A stretch of DNA of 53,024 bases from an uncultured Prevotella sp. GTDB lineage: Bacteria > Bacteroidota > Bacteroidia > Bacteroidales > Bacteroidaceae. Of this stretch, positions 16,736 through 26,086 are shown in pieces (position 1 is the stretch's first letter; each line of letters opens with the position of its first letter). The stretch lies in the NCBI GenBank assembly GCA_900550035.1, contig URQS01000020.1, positions 1 to 53,024 of the forward strand. The letters are read 5' to 3'. The translations under genes were made by a program, and so were the position numbers. Under the pieces are notes generated by a model. The model searched no databases, was not told where the DNA came from, and saw only the letters and a list, made by a program, of their open reading frames with translations.

Positions 16736-17893
16736 ATGCTAAAACAAATTATCAATGGCCGCATACTTACACCAGAAGGCTGGCTCGAAGGCGGCTCAGT
16801 AATCATCGACGGCAACAAGATTAAAGCCGTATCAAACAGTGATCTCCACATCGTAGATGCAGAAATCGTAGATGCCAAGGGTTGCTATGTAGTTCCTGGC
16901 GGCATTGAGATGCACGTGCATGGCGGTGGTGGTCGCGACTTCATGGAGGGCTCAGAAGAAGCTTTCCGTGTAGCCATCAAGGCACACATGAAGCATGGCA
17001 CAACAGCCATCTTCCCCACATTGTCATCATCAACAGTGCCAATGATTGAGGCTGCATGCGAAACTTGCGAAAAACTCATGGCTGAGGAGAACAGCCCCGT
17101 ACTCGGACTCCACCTCGAAGGCCCATACTTCAACCCCAAACAGGCTGGCGCACAGATTCCCGAATGGATCAAGCCTCCTGTAGCTGAGGAATACGAACCA
17201 CTGCTCGACAAGTATCCTTGCATCAAGCGTTGGGACGAGGCTCCTGAACTCCCAGGCTCAGCAGAGTTCATCAAGTCGTGCCGCAAGCATGGTGTCATCG
17301 CAGCCATAGGCCACACACGCGCTACATACGAAGACGTAGTGGCAGGTCACGATGCTGGTATGTCACACGCTACACACTTCTACAACGCTATGCCTGTAGT
17401 ATACAAGGAGCACGAATTCAAGGTTCCTGGCACCGTTGAGAGTATCTATGCACTCTCAGACATGTCAGTAGAGGTCATCGCCGACGGCATCCACGTTCCA
17501 CCGGTAATGCTTCGCGTTGTATATCAGATAAAGGGCGTTGAGAAGACAGCGCTCATCACCGACTCATTGGCTTGCGCAGCAAGCGACGAGGGTGTAGCAT
17601 TCGACCCACGCGTAATCCTTGAGGACGGCGTGTGCAAGCTCGCCGACCACTCAGCACTTGCCGGTTCTATCGCCACTATGGACCGCCTCATCCGTACATG
17701 CGTACAGCAGGCCAACATCCCAATGGAAGACGCATGCCGCATGGCGAGCGAGACACCAGCCAAGATTATGGGTGTATTCGACCGCAAGGGTTCGCTTGAG
17801 GACGGCAAGGATGCTGATATCATGATGTTCGACAACGACCTTAAGCTCACATACGTTATGCAGATGGGCAACGAGGTGACCAACGAACTCTAA
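16736..17893 (+). CDS. nagA: N-acetylglucosamine-6-phosphate deacetylase, copy 1
   Basis: Converts GlcNAc-6-phosphate to glucosamine-6-phosphate, the entry step for GlcNAc released by the hexosaminidase and endoglycosidase encoded elsewhere in the window. 385 residues, amidohydrolase fold. Metal and catalytic residues are present: HVH (60-62), E128 in LEGPY, H193 in IGHT, H214 in HATHFYNAM and catalytic D276 in ITDSLA. H253 (ADGIH) is also kept. It is followed 12 bases later by a closely similar second copy. It is complete and looks active. Confidence 0.95.
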   Translation: MLKQIINGRILTPEGWLEGGSVIIDGNKIKAVSNSDLHIVDAEIVDAKGCYVVPGGIEMHVHGGGGRDFMEGSEEAFRVAIKAHMKHGTTAIFPTLSSSTVPMIEAACETCEKLMAEENSPVLGLHLEGPYFNPKQAGAQIPEWIKPPVAEEYEPLLDKYPCIKRWDEAPELPGSAEFIKSCRKHGVIAAIGHTRATYEDVVAGHDAGMSHATHFYNAMPVVYKEHEFKVPGTVESIYALSDMSVEVIADGIHVPPVMLRVVYQIKGVEKTALITDSLACAASDEGVAFDPRVILEDGVCKLADHSALAGSIATMDRLIRTCVQQANIPMEDACRMASETPAKIMGVFDRKGSLEDGKDADIMMFDNDLKLTYVMQMGNEVTNEL

Positions 17894-17905
17894 AACAGTA
17901 AAGCT

Positions 17906-19063
17906 ATGCTAAAACAATTTGTCAACGGTCGCATTCTCACACCGAAAGGCTGGCTTGATGGCGGCTCCATTGTAACAGACGGCAACAGAATCAGATGTGT
18001 CTCAAACATCGACTTGCACGTTGTAGGAGCTGAAATCATCGACGTCAACGGGGGCTATATAGTTCCCGGTGGTATCGACATGCACACACACGGCGGTGGC
18101 GGACGCGACTTTATCGAAGGCTGCGAAGACGCTTTCCGTAAAGCAGTCAACGCACACTTGAAGCATGGCACTACCTCAATATACCCGACACTGTCATCAT
18201 CGACTATCCCTACTATTGAGGCAGCATGCAATGTATGCGAAAAACTCATGGCTGAGGAGAACAGCCCTGTGCTCGGTTTACACATCGAAGGTTCGTACAT
18301 CAACCCCAAAGAGGCTGGTGCCCAGAACCCAGTGCTGATCAAGGCACCGGTAATCTACGAATACGAAACATTGCTCAGCAAGTACAAGTGCATAAAGCGT
18401 TGGGACGAAGCTCCAGAGCTGCCAGGCTCGGTACGCTTCATCAAGACATGTAATATGCACGGCGTACTTACCGCTCTCACCTGCACACGCGCCACTTATA
18501 AGGACGTGGTAGAGGCTCACAAGGCTGGCATGACACACGCCGCACACTTCTACAACGCTATGCCTGTAGTATACAAGGAGCACGAATTCAAGGTGCCCGG
18601 CACCGTTGAGAGTGTATACGCAATGCAGGACATGACCGTAGAGGTCATCGCTGACGGCTTGCACGTACCGCCAGTAATGCTCAAGGTGCTGCATAAGATT
18701 AAGGGAGTGGAGCGCACAGCACTCATCACCGACTCTCTGGCTTATGCAGCAAGCGAAGGCGACGTTTCTGCCGAGCCACGCGTCATAATGGAAGACGGCG
18801 TATGCAAGTTGGCCGACCGCTCGGCTCTTGCTGGTTCTATTGCCACTATGGACACCTTGATACGCACCTGCATACAGAAAGCCAACATTCCTATGGAAGA
18901 CACTTTCCGTATGGCAAGCGAGACACCAGCCAAAATCATGGGCGTCTTCGACCGCAAGGGTTCTATCGAAGAAGGCAAGGATGCCGACATCATCGTATTT
19001 GACAAGGACATCAACCTCACCTACGTAATGCAGATGGGCAACGAGGTGGTGAACTATCTCTAA
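17906..19063 (+). CDS. Divergent NagA paralogue lacking a metal-binding histidine
   Basis: Same length (385 residues) and alignable without gaps to the preceding nagA, so it arose by tandem duplication. H60, H62, E128, H214, H253 and D276 are kept. Two active-site segments have changed: IGHT (191-194) is LTCT here, so the conserved metal ligand His193 is Cys193, and LEGPY is IEGSY. The frame is intact and many surface segments are identical, so this is not a decayed pseudogene. It may use a different metal site or substrate, act weakly, or modulate copy 1 by mixed oligomers. Transcribed with copy 1 and ended by a 26-bp hairpin. Confidence 0.9.
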   Translation: MLKQFVNGRILTPKGWLDGGSIVTDGNRIRCVSNIDLHVVGAEIIDVNGGYIVPGGIDMHTHGGGGRDFIEGCEDAFRKAVNAHLKHGTTSIYPTLSSSTIPTIEAACNVCEKLMAEENSPVLGLHIEGSYINPKEAGAQNPVLIKAPVIYEYETLLSKYKCIKRWDEAPELPGSVRFIKTCNMHGVLTALTCTRATYKDVVEAHKAGMTHAAHFYNAMPVVYKEHEFKVPGTVESVYAMQDMTVEVIADGLHVPPVMLKVLHKIKGVERTALITDSLAYAASEGDVSAEPRVIMEDGVCKLADRSALAGSIATMDTLIRTCIQKANIPMEDTFRMASETPAKIMGVFDRKGSIEEGKDADIIVFDKDINLTYVMQMGNEVVNYL

Positions 19064-19071
19064 AAATAAAA

Positions 19072-19153
19072 AAACGACAAAAGACAACAAGTACAACGTT
19101 GGTATACCTTAATACAGAGTATATGATGTTGTACTTGTTGTCTTTTGTCGTTT
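19072..19153. terminator. Perfect 26-bp inverted repeat, bidirectional terminator
   Basis: Arms 19072-19097 and 19128-19153 are perfectly complementary around a 30-base loop. T runs occur on both sides when read outward. It lies between convergent nagA and lipoprotein genes. The stem is unusually long for a simple terminator. Confidence 0.8.
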
Positions 19154-19190
19154 ATTGTGTTTATCAGCGTTTGATTTCTACAAACATCTT

Positions 19191-19592
19191 CTACTTGTTG
19201 TAATCCTTCGGTGTATACCTACGATCGAAATACACCTTCTTCTTGTCTTTATCCGAACGCAGAGTCCACTGAAATGCAAAGCCCTCCTTCATATACGGGC
19301 GGAACGATGTACTCTCGCGTATATTAGTCAACAGAATCTCGGCTATCTTCTCACGATGAATATCAAAAACCTTGACATTGTCCAGGTCGCCTACAGCCGA
19401 ACAATAATAATGATAGGTCTTAGTATCCATTTCAAACGCCACACTGTCGGTACGGAAATTGTTCTGAACCGGTGTCGGGCAATACTTCTTGGTAAACTCA
19501 CGTGCCTCACGCTGCGCACGTTGCTCCATACTCTCATGACAGCCGCAAAGCATGACAGAACACAAAGCGGCACAAAAAGCAAAATACCTCAT
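19191..19592 (-). CDS. Small lipoprotein of unknown function
   Basis: 133 residues. The N-terminus MRYFAFCAALCSVMLCGC is a lipoprotein signal, with Cys18 as the likely lipid site (LCGC; the Cys at -2 is unusual). The mature part is charged, rich in Lys and Arg, with HYYCSAVGDLDNV and a C-terminal KKVYFDRRYTPKDYNK. I do not recognise a family. It is convergent with the nagA pair and divergent from lepA, with a TAACTTTG -7 box (complement of 19684-19691) for its transcription. Confidence 0.75.
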   Translation of the reverse strand: MRYFAFCAALCSVMLCGCHESMEQRAQREAREFTKKYCPTPVQNNFRTDSVAFEMDTKTYHYYCSAVGDLDNVKVFDIHREKIAEILLTNIRESTSFRPYMKEGFAFQWTLRSDKDKKKVYFDRRYTPKDYNK

Positions 19593-19683
19593 TTCGTATA
19601 CGTTATGTTATATTTCTAATAATTAAATCAATAAGAAATGTGAAAGTTTAGATTCACAACCCTTTCAAACATAAATTCTTATG

Positions 19684-19721
19684 CAAAGTTACCCATTTGT
19701 CGGAAAAAACGAGTAACTTTG
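19684..19721. promoter_or_regulatory. Divergent -7 boxes for the lipoprotein and lepA
   Basis: CAAAGTTA (19684-19691) is TAACTTTG on the minus strand; TAACTTTG (19714-19721) is on the plus strand, 22 bases before the lepA ATG. The -33 regions would overlap, so the two promoters may compete. No ideal TTTG spacing is seen for either. Confidence 0.5.
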
Positions 19722-19743
19722 CACATAAAACTGATATATATCA

Positions 19744-21525
19744 ATGGACAATATAAGGAATTTCTGTATTATTGCCCACATCGACCACGGCAAGTCAACA
19801 CTTGCCGACCGACTGTTGGAGCGTACGCAAACAATCAAGATAACTGAAGGTCAGATGCTTGACAACATGGACTTGGAGCGCGAGCGTGGTATCACAATCA
19901 AGAGCCATGCCATCCAGATGGAGTACAAGCATAACGACCAGACATATATTCTCAATCTTATTGATACCCCGGGACACGTCGACTTCTCATACGAAGTGTC
20001 GCGAAGCATTGCTGCCTGCGAGGGTGCGCTGCTCGTTGTCGATGCCACTCAAGGCGTTCAGGCACAGACCATCTCAAACCTCTATATGGCTATAGAGCAC
20101 GACCTTGAGATAATACCCGTGCTGAACAAAATCGACATGCCAAGCGCAATGCCCGACGAGGTAGAAGATGAGATTATAGAACTTATCGGTTGTAAGCGTG
20201 AGGACATTCTGCGTGCCTCGGGCAAGACAGGCGAAGGCGTTGACGATGTGCTGAAAGCCATCGTAGAGCGTGTACCACATCCCGTAGGCGACACAAAAGG
20301 TCCGCTTCAGGCTCTTATCTTCGACTCGGTGTTCAACTCATTCCGCGGTATCATTGCCTACTTCAAGATTGAAAACGGCGAGATACGCAAGGGCGACAAG
20401 GTGAAGTTCTTCAACACCGGAATGGAGTATGTGGCAGACGAGGTTGGCGTATTGAAGATGGACATGGTGCCACGTCAGGTGCTCGGCACGGGCGAGGTAG
20501 GCTACATCATATCAGGCATCAAGGATGCCACAGAGGTTAAGGTGGGCGACACCATCACCCACGTCAACCGTCCATGTGACAAGGCTATCTCCGGATTCCA
20601 GGAAGTCAAGCCTATGGTATTTGCCGGTGTGTATCCCATTGACCCAAGCGAATACGAGAATCTGCGTGCTTCGCTCGAGAAGCTGCAGCTCAATGACGCT
20701 TCACTGACATTCTCGCCAGAGTCGTCGGTAGCTCTCGGATTCGGTTTCCGTTGCGGATTCCTCGGACTTCTGCACATGGAGATTGTGCAGGAGCGACTCG
20801 ACCGCGAGTTCAATATGGACGTCATCACCACCGTGCCCAACGTTTCGTATATGGTATACGACAAGCAGGGCGGCGTGAAGGAGGTGCACAATCCGTCGGG
20901 ATTGCCCGAGCAGACACTTATCGACCATATCGAGGAGCCATACATACGTGCATCGATCATCACCACGACAAACTTCATTGGTCCTATCATGACGCTCTGC
21001 CTCGACAAGCGCGGCGAGCTGATCAATCAGGAATACGTCAGCGGCAACCGCGTGGAGCTGCACTTCATGCTGCCACTTGGCGAGATTGTGATCGACTTCT
21101 ACGACAAACTCAAGTCGATAAGCAAGGGCTACGCCTCATTCGACTATCATATCGACGGCTTCCGTCCATCACGTCTGGCCAAGCTCGACATCCTGCTCAA
21201 CGGCGAACCTGTCGACGCCCTCTCAGCACTGACCCATCAGGACAATGCCGTAAGCATGGGACGCAAGATGTGCGAGAAGCTGAAGGACCTCATCCCACGC
21301 CAGCAGTTCGACATTGCCATACAGGCTGCCATCGGTGCCAAGATTGTTGCACGCGAGACGATCAAGTGCGTACGCAAGGACGTGACAGCAAAGTGTTATG
21401 GTGGCGACGTAAGCCGTAAGCGCAAATTGCTCGAAAAGCAGAAGAAGGGTAAGAAGCGTATGAAGCAGATTGGCAACGTAGAGGTTCCGCAGAAAGCATT
21501 CCTCGCAGTGCTGAAGCTCGACTAA
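19744..21525 (+). CDS. lepA: Elongation factor 4 (LepA)
   Basis: Ribosome-associated GTPase that acts on stalled or misassembled ribosomes. 593 residues. G1 is AHIDHGKST (residues 9-17), G3 is DTPGHVDF, and G4 is NKID. The C-terminal domain ends with the typical YGGDVSRKRKLLEKQKKGKK and a lysine-rich tail. Complete; probably transcribed alone from the box at 19714. Confidence 0.97.
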   Translation: MDNIRNFCIIAHIDHGKSTLADRLLERTQTIKITEGQMLDNMDLERERGITIKSHAIQMEYKHNDQTYILNLIDTPGHVDFSYEVSRSIAACEGALLVVDATQGVQAQTISNLYMAIEHDLEIIPVLNKIDMPSAMPDEVEDEIIELIGCKREDILRASGKTGEGVDDVLKAIVERVPHPVGDTKGPLQALIFDSVFNSFRGIIAYFKIENGEIRKGDKVKFFNTGMEYVADEVGVLKMDMVPRQVLGTGEVGYIISGIKDATEVKVGDTITHVNRPCDKAISGFQEVKPMVFAGVYPIDPSEYENLRASLEKLQLNDASLTFSPESSVALGFGFRCGFLGLLHMEIVQERLDREFNMDVITTVPNVSYMVYDKQGGVKEVHNPSGLPEQTLIDHIEEPYIRASIITTTNFIGPIMTLCLDKRGELINQEYVSGNRVELHFMLPLGEIVIDFYDKLKSISKGYASFDYHIDGFRPSRLAKLDILLNGEPVDALSALTHQDNAVSMGRKMCEKLKDLIPRQQFDIAIQAAIGAKIVARETIKCVRKDVTAKCYGGDVSRKRKLLEKQKKGKKRMKQIGNVEVPQKAFLAVLKLD

Positions 21526-21620
21526 AACCCGACTTTAGAAAGACGACAGAGATAAAATTATATATAACCAATAATAAAAATAATAAGTCAACAATACTAA
21601 CACAGAAAGGAAAGTAACTT

Positions 21621-22220
21621 ATGAAAGAGTTGGTCGGCACAAACACGCGCGACATAGCGCGTGAGTTGGCAAGACGTTACAGTACAATGACGCACGATGA
21701 GCTCGACGTGCTTGAGAGCATACTTGTACCTATCAAGTACGCCAAAGGCGAAATTGCACTCAGCGAGGGCGAGATATGCAAGAACCTCTTGTATATCGAC
21801 AAGGGACTCATGCGCCAATTCTACTTCAAACACGGCAAGGAAGTGACCGAACATCTGGCACAAGACCACACCATCGTAATGTGCATTGAAAGCCTCTTCA
21901 AGGAGGAACCAACCAAACTGCAGATTGAGGCCATCGAGCCTACTGTAGTGTACGCCCTGCCTAAGGCAGATCTTGAGCGTGTGGCAATGCACAACGTCAA
22001 TATACAGATTCTCTACCGCAAGATATTGGAGGAAAGCCTCATCATGTCGCAGGTACATGCCGACCTTGTGCGCTTTGAGACAGCACAGGACCGCTACAAG
22101 AAATTGTGCAAACTGATGCCGCAGGTGGTGTTGCGTGCACCATTGGTGTACATAGCAAGCTATCTGCAGATGACCCCCGAGACATTGTCGCGTGTACGTG
22201 CATCTACTCTTCTCGACTAA
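21621..22220 (+). CDS. Crp/Fnr-family transcription regulator
   Basis: 199 residues. The N-terminal cyclic-nucleotide-binding-type beta barrel is shown by AKGEIALSEGEICKNLLYID and KGLMRQFYF, and the C-terminal winged helix by PLVYIASYLQMTPETLSRVR. No cysteine cluster for an Fe-S cofactor is present, so the ligand is unknown. It is followed 45 bases later by purT, perhaps in one transcript, which could mean regulation of purine or formate metabolism; this is only inferred from position. Confidence 0.88.
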   Translation: MKELVGTNTRDIARELARRYSTMTHDELDVLESILVPIKYAKGEIALSEGEICKNLLYIDKGLMRQFYFKHGKEVTEHLAQDHTIVMCIESLFKEEPTKLQIEAIEPTVVYALPKADLERVAMHNVNIQILYRKILEESLIMSQVHADLVRFETAQDRYKKLCKLMPQVVLRAPLVYIASYLQMTPETLSRVRASTLLD

Positions 22221-22265
22221 GAGAGAACGTCACGCTATACAAAAGACTTTTAACATTATCACAAA

Positions 22266-23447
22266 ATGAAAAAAATATTGTTGTTAGGTTCGGGCGAATT
22301 GGGCAAAGAGTTTGTCATCGCCGCAAAGCGTGCTGGACAATATGTCATTGCATGCGACAGATACGAAGGCGCACCGGCAATGCAGGTTGCCGACGAGCAC
22401 GAAGTGTTCAACATGCTCGACGGCGATGCCTTGACTGCTGTTGTTGAGCGTTATCACCCCGACATCATTGTGCCTGAAATCGAAGCAATACGTACCGAGC
22501 GTCTTTTCGACTTCGAGAAGGAAGGCATTCAGGTGGTTCCGAGCGCCCGCGCCGTAAACTATACAATGAACCGCAAGGCCATACGCGACCTCGCAGCAAA
22601 GGAATTGGGCCTGCGTACAGCCAAATACTTCTACGCAACCACTCTCGAACAGCTCCGCGAGCACTCTAAGGAGATTGGTTTCCCATGCGTAATCAAGCCC
22701 CTTATGTCATCATCGGGTCACGGACAGAGCATCGTTCGCGAACCTGAACAGCTTGAGAAGGCATTCAACGACGCTATGGAAGGAAGCCGCGGTGACGTGA
22801 AGGAGATAATCATCGAGGAATTCATCCACTTCGACTCGGAATTCACTCTGCTCACAGTAACACAGAAGAACGGACCCACACTGTTCTGTCCGCCTATCGG
22901 ACACGTACAGAAAGGTGGCGACTATCGCGAGAGCTGGCAGCCGTTCCAGTTGCCTGAGGACGAATTGCGCAAGGCAGAAGACATGGCAGAGAAGGTTACA
23001 AAGGCGCTTACCGGTGCCGGCATCTGGGGCGTTGAATTCTTCCTTACAAAGGAGGGTGAAGTGATATTCAGCGAACTCTCACCACGTCCGCACGACACGG
23101 GTATGGTTACACTGGGGCATACCACCAACCTCTCAGAGTTTGAACTCCACTTCCGCGCAGTAATGGGACTGCCCATAGCAGGCATTCATCTTGAGCATGC
23201 AGGAGCAAGTGCCGTAGTTCTTTCACCCACAGAGACCAACGACCCGCTGCCATACAACTTCATGGATGCACTCAAAGAAGACTACACCCGCGTTCGCATC
23301 TTCGGCAAGAAGGAGGCACACGTAGGTCGCCGCATGGGCGTAGTGCTCTGCTATGGCGAACCGACAGCTGACACCACACAGCTTCGTGACAAGGCAAAGC
23401 GACTCGCAGCAACAGTGCTTGGTACCGACCCATATATGGACAAGTAA
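22266..23447 (+). CDS. purT: Formate-dependent phosphoribosylglycinamide formyltransferase
   Basis: ATP-grasp enzyme of purine synthesis that uses formate directly to make formyl-GAR. 393 residues. The N-terminus KKILLLGSGELGKEFVIAAK, MSSSGHGQS (ATP loop), IIIEEFIHFDSEFTLLTV and ELSPRPHDTGMVTL are characteristic. The use of formate fits an anaerobic fermenter. A strong terminator follows 23 bases after the stop. Confidence 0.96.
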   Translation: MKKILLLGSGELGKEFVIAAKRAGQYVIACDRYEGAPAMQVADEHEVFNMLDGDALTAVVERYHPDIIVPEIEAIRTERLFDFEKEGIQVVPSARAVNYTMNRKAIRDLAAKELGLRTAKYFYATTLEQLREHSKEIGFPCVIKPLMSSSGHGQSIVREPEQLEKAFNDAMEGSRGDVKEIIIEEFIHFDSEFTLLTVTQKNGPTLFCPPIGHVQKGGDYRESWQPFQLPEDELRKAEDMAEKVTKALTGAGIWGVEFFLTKEGEVIFSELSPRPHDTGMVTLGHTTNLSEFELHFRAVMGLPIAGIHLEHAGASAVVLSPTETNDPLPYNFMDALKEDYTRVRIFGKKEAHVGRRMGVVLCYGEPTADTTQLRDKAKRLAATVLGTDPYMDK

Positions 23448-23470
23448 CATAACAAAGCAATGCTATATAC

Positions 23471-23509
23471 AAAAGTTTCGCAAGTCGTCGACTTGCGAAA
23501 CTTTTTTTT
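23471..23509 (+). terminator. purT terminator
   Basis: A perfect 15-bp stem (23471-23485 and 23491-23505) with a 5-base loop is followed by T to 23509. It rules out an upstream start (23460) for the next gene. Confidence 0.9.
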
Positions 23510-23519
23510 ATTAATCATC

Positions 23520-24626
23520 ATGAACAAAATCATTTCAGCCAAATCATCAAGCCACCATATTGCAACATTGCAATCTATGCGTTTCGTATTCTGCATGCAG
23601 ATTTTCATCTGCCACTATTTTAGAAGTCTTGGTTTTCACGGCTTTGATTATGGGGGTGATGCAGGTGTCACATTCTTCTTCATACTAAGTGGATTTGTAC
23701 TGAGCATAGGATGCGGTCCAAGAATTGAAGACGGAACTTTTCGGTACGTTCAATTCCTGCGCAAACGCCTTGCTAAGATCTATCCCCTTCATTTAGTTAC
23801 CTTCACCATAGCCTTATTTATGAGCTTTGTAGCCGGAGTGAAATTCAATATCATAAAGACATTACTGCATGTTTTTATGCTTCAAGAGTTTACTCTATCC
23901 GAAGACATGCTGAAATATGGTACAGGTCTTTCATGGTTTCTTGGAGCATTGTTCTTTTGCTATTTGTTGTTTCCTTTTCTCTACAGACAATTGATAATAT
24001 CGCGTAACAAAGTGTTCGGCGCACTATTAACGATATATATACTATTAGCACTTGCCATAGAGTCATGTTGCAACAACTCTGCAATAGACGACTTCATGTT
24101 TGCATTTCCACCGCTGCGTATTATTGATTTTGCAATAGGAATAATTGCATATCGTCTGTATACCGCCCACTTCTCCATACGCTTAAGGCAATGGATTGAC
24201 CGACAGTCGACCAATATATTGTCAACAATAGAAATAATAATAATTGTGTCAGTTTCTGCATTGACATTTATGCCATACTGTTCATTACCTTCATGGATAC
24301 GTTTCGCTCCATTGTTTTGGCTCCCATTCAGTTTGTTAATATATTGGTTTGCCATATCAAACGACAACAAAGGCATAATTTCAAAATTATTAAGCCAACG
24401 AGCCCTTGTCTTCTTGGGCAACATCAGTTTCGAAATATACATGTTGCATGGTATTGTGATTACAGCATTTGTATTCGTGTGGGGACGTCTCTTTGGATAT
24501 GACACAGTATGCAATCCAATACTTTTTGCAATATGCCTTGTTTTGTCGGTAGTTGCTGCATACATATTCGCAATAATTATGAGAATCGGGCGTTATAAGA
24601 ATAATAGGTTGCAGAAAAAAGCATAA
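23520..24626 (+). CDS. Membrane acyltransferase (acyltransferase 3 family)
   Basis: 368 residues from the ATG at 23520, just after the purT terminator. Early signature: HHIATLQSMRFVFCMQIFICHYF, shown here only in part as LQSMRFVFCMQIF, with the conserved His in CHYF and GDAGVTFFFILSGFVLS after it, and RLAKIYPLH. About ten hydrophobic helices run to the end. The family O-acetylates surface polysaccharides and other glycans. The gene is visibly richer in A+T than its neighbours and uses many A/T-ending codons, a sign of transfer. It is followed 32 bases later by an FdtA-like gene, so it likely acts on the same surface sugar. Confidence 0.88.
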   Translation: MNKIISAKSSSHHIATLQSMRFVFCMQIFICHYFRSLGFHGFDYGGDAGVTFFFILSGFVLSIGCGPRIEDGTFRYVQFLRKRLAKIYPLHLVTFTIALFMSFVAGVKFNIIKTLLHVFMLQEFTLSEDMLKYGTGLSWFLGALFFCYLLFPFLYRQLIISRNKVFGALLTIYILLALAIESCCNNSAIDDFMFAFPPLRIIDFAIGIIAYRLYTAHFSIRLRQWIDRQSTNILSTIEIIIIVSVSALTFMPYCSLPSWIRFAPLFWLPFSLLIYWFAISNDNKGIISKLLSQRALVFLGNISFEIYMLHGIVITAFVFVWGRLFGYDTVCNPILFAICLVLSVVAAYIFAIIMRIGRYKNNRLQKKA

Positions 24627-24658
24627 ACCTATATCATAGTTATAAACATTATAGTATA

Positions 24659-25072
24659 ATGAAGGTAGCAGACGCTAAAATAATAGAAATACCAAAAATA
24701 GAAGACCGCCGTGGCAATCTGTCGGTAATAGAAGAGTTGAAAAGCGTACCCTTCCAAATAGCTCGTGTCTATTGGCTTTACGACGTACCTGGTGGTGAAA
24801 GTCGCGGCGGACATGCTCACCGCAAGCTCAAGCAATTGCTCATAGCGGTAAGTGGAAGCTTCACCGTGACGCTTGACGATGGGCGTGAGAAGCGCAAATT
24901 TCTTTTGAACCATCCTTATCAAGGACTGATAATAGACACCGGTATATGGCGTACGCTTGACGATTTCTCGTCGGGTGCCGTATGTCTTGTCATCGCTTCC
25001 GAACTTTACGACGAAGATGACTATATATACGACTACGACGAATTCTTAAAATACAAGAAATGCTCAAAGTAA
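24659..25072 (+). CDS. fdtA: dTDP-4-oxo-6-deoxyglucose 3,4-isomerase (FdtA/WxcM-like)
   Basis: 137 residues, a cupin of the FdtA/QdtA family: PKIEDRRGNLSVIE, RVYWLYDVPGGESRGGHAHR, LIAVSGSFTVTLDDG and TGIWRTLDDFSSGAVCLVIA are typical. It moves the keto group from C4 to C3 of dTDP-4-keto-6-deoxyglucose, before transamination to Fuc3N or Qui3N for surface glycans. Which stereoisomer is made cannot be read from sequence. It overlaps the next gene by 13 bases. The DegT aminotransferase two genes on would be the next enzyme. Confidence 0.88.
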   Translation: MKVADAKIIEIPKIEDRRGNLSVIEELKSVPFQIARVYWLYDVPGGESRGGHAHRKLKQLLIAVSGSFTVTLDDGREKRKFLLNHPYQGLIIDTGIWRTLDDFSSGAVCLVIASELYDEDDYIYDYDEFLKYKKCSK

Positions 25073-26019
25073 GACGATACAATACAGCAGACGCTACTGA
25101 ATGGGACGAATTCGTGGGCAAAGCCAAGAACGCAACGTTTCTACTTAAACGTGGATATATGGACTACCATAGCGACCGCTTCACCGACTGCTCGCTGATG
25201 GTATATACACAGAATGACAACGGCAAAGCACCGTTGCTCATAGCTCTCCTTCCGGCTACCATTCACGACGACGAACTGCGCTCGTATGGCGGACTGACAT
25301 ACGGTGGACTCATTATGGGCAGCGATATGACTGCCGAGTTGTGTCTTGACGTGTTTGTCGTTATCAACAGTTTCTTGCATGACGAGTGTGGCGTAAAGCG
25401 TATTGTGTACAAACCTACACCTTGGATTTATCACTCGATGCCTGCCGAAGAAGACCTGTATGCCATCTTTAGAGTATGCAATGCGCATATTGCTGCACGC
25501 GACATATCATCTACAATTTGTCTCGACAGAAGACCGAAATTCAGCAAACTGCGCCATCGTTGCGTCAATAAGGCACGACGCAACGGAATAACAGTAGCTG
25601 AAACAAATGACATCTCTGATTTCTGGCAAATCCTTAACGACAACCTTGAGGCGAAATATGGAGTACACCCAGTTCATACCATCGACGAACTGCAACTCCT
25701 ACACTCACGCTTTCCTGATAACATAAGGTTGTTTATGGCGTACGAAGGCGATACGCCACTGGGTGGAACAATGGTGTTTGAATGTGGCGAAACGGTGCAC
25801 ACTCAATATATATCGGCTTCGAAACGTGGCAAGGAAACGGGTGCGCTCGACCTCGTATTCGACTATCTAATCAACGAACGATATGCCGACCGACGATATT
25901 TCGACTTCGGAAAATCGACCGAACAATTGGGACACTATCTCAATTGCAACCTTATACACCAGAAAGAAGGGTTCGGCGGTCGCGGTGTGTGCTACGACAC
26001 CTACGAATGGGAGGTTTAG
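25060..26019 (+). CDS. FemAB/GNAT-like acyltransferase
   Basis: 319 residues. The N-terminal part (VRRYNTADATEWDEFVGKAK, then LLKRGYMDYHSDRF) and the C-terminal HTQYISASKRGKETGALDLV, with YFDFGKSTEQLG, resemble FemAB-like acyltransferases found in polysaccharide loci. It likely transfers an acyl or aminoacyl group to the amino sugar made by its neighbours, replacing the FdtC/FdtD acetyltransferase of other clusters. The start overlaps fdtA, so it is translationally coupled. A 7-base repeat array begins immediately after its stop. Confidence 0.75.
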   Translation: MLKVRRYNTADATEWDEFVGKAKNATFLLKRGYMDYHSDRFTDCSLMVYTQNDNGKAPLLIALLPATIHDDELRSYGGLTYGGLIMGSDMTAELCLDVFVVINSFLHDECGVKRIVYKPTPWIYHSMPAEEDLYAIFRVCNAHIAARDISSTICLDRRPKFSKLRHRCVNKARRNGITVAETNDISDFWQILNDNLEAKYGVHPVHTIDELQLLHSRFPDNIRLFMAYEGDTPLGGTMVFECGETVHTQYISASKRGKETGALDLVFDYLINERYADRRYFDFGKSTEQLGHYLNCNLIHQKEGFGGRGVCYDTYEWEV

Positions 26020-26082
26020 AATGTGGAGTGTTGAATGTGGAATGTGGAGTGTTAAGTGTGGAGTGTTAAATGTTAAGTGTTG
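26020..26082 (+). repeat. Array of nine 7-bp units (consensus ARTGTKR) filling an intergenic gap
   Basis: Units AATGTGG, AGTGTTG, AATGTGG, AATGTGG, AGTGTTA, AGTGTGG, AGTGTTA, AATGTTA, AGTGTTG run without interruption from directly after the stop of the FemAB-like gene to four bases before the next ATG. The same unit, in the same or opposite direction, recurs at 29244-29292, 34244-34299 and 36941-37010. Confidence 0.9.
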
Positions 26083-26086
26083 AGTT

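Noticed and set aside
17906..19063. Second nagA copy as a pseudogene
   Set aside because: Full length, gap-free against copy 1 and most catalytic residues kept, so treated as a real divergent gene.
23460..23519. Upstream start for the membrane acyltransferase
   Set aside because: This segment is the purT terminator; the ATG at 23520 starts directly before the conserved N-terminus.
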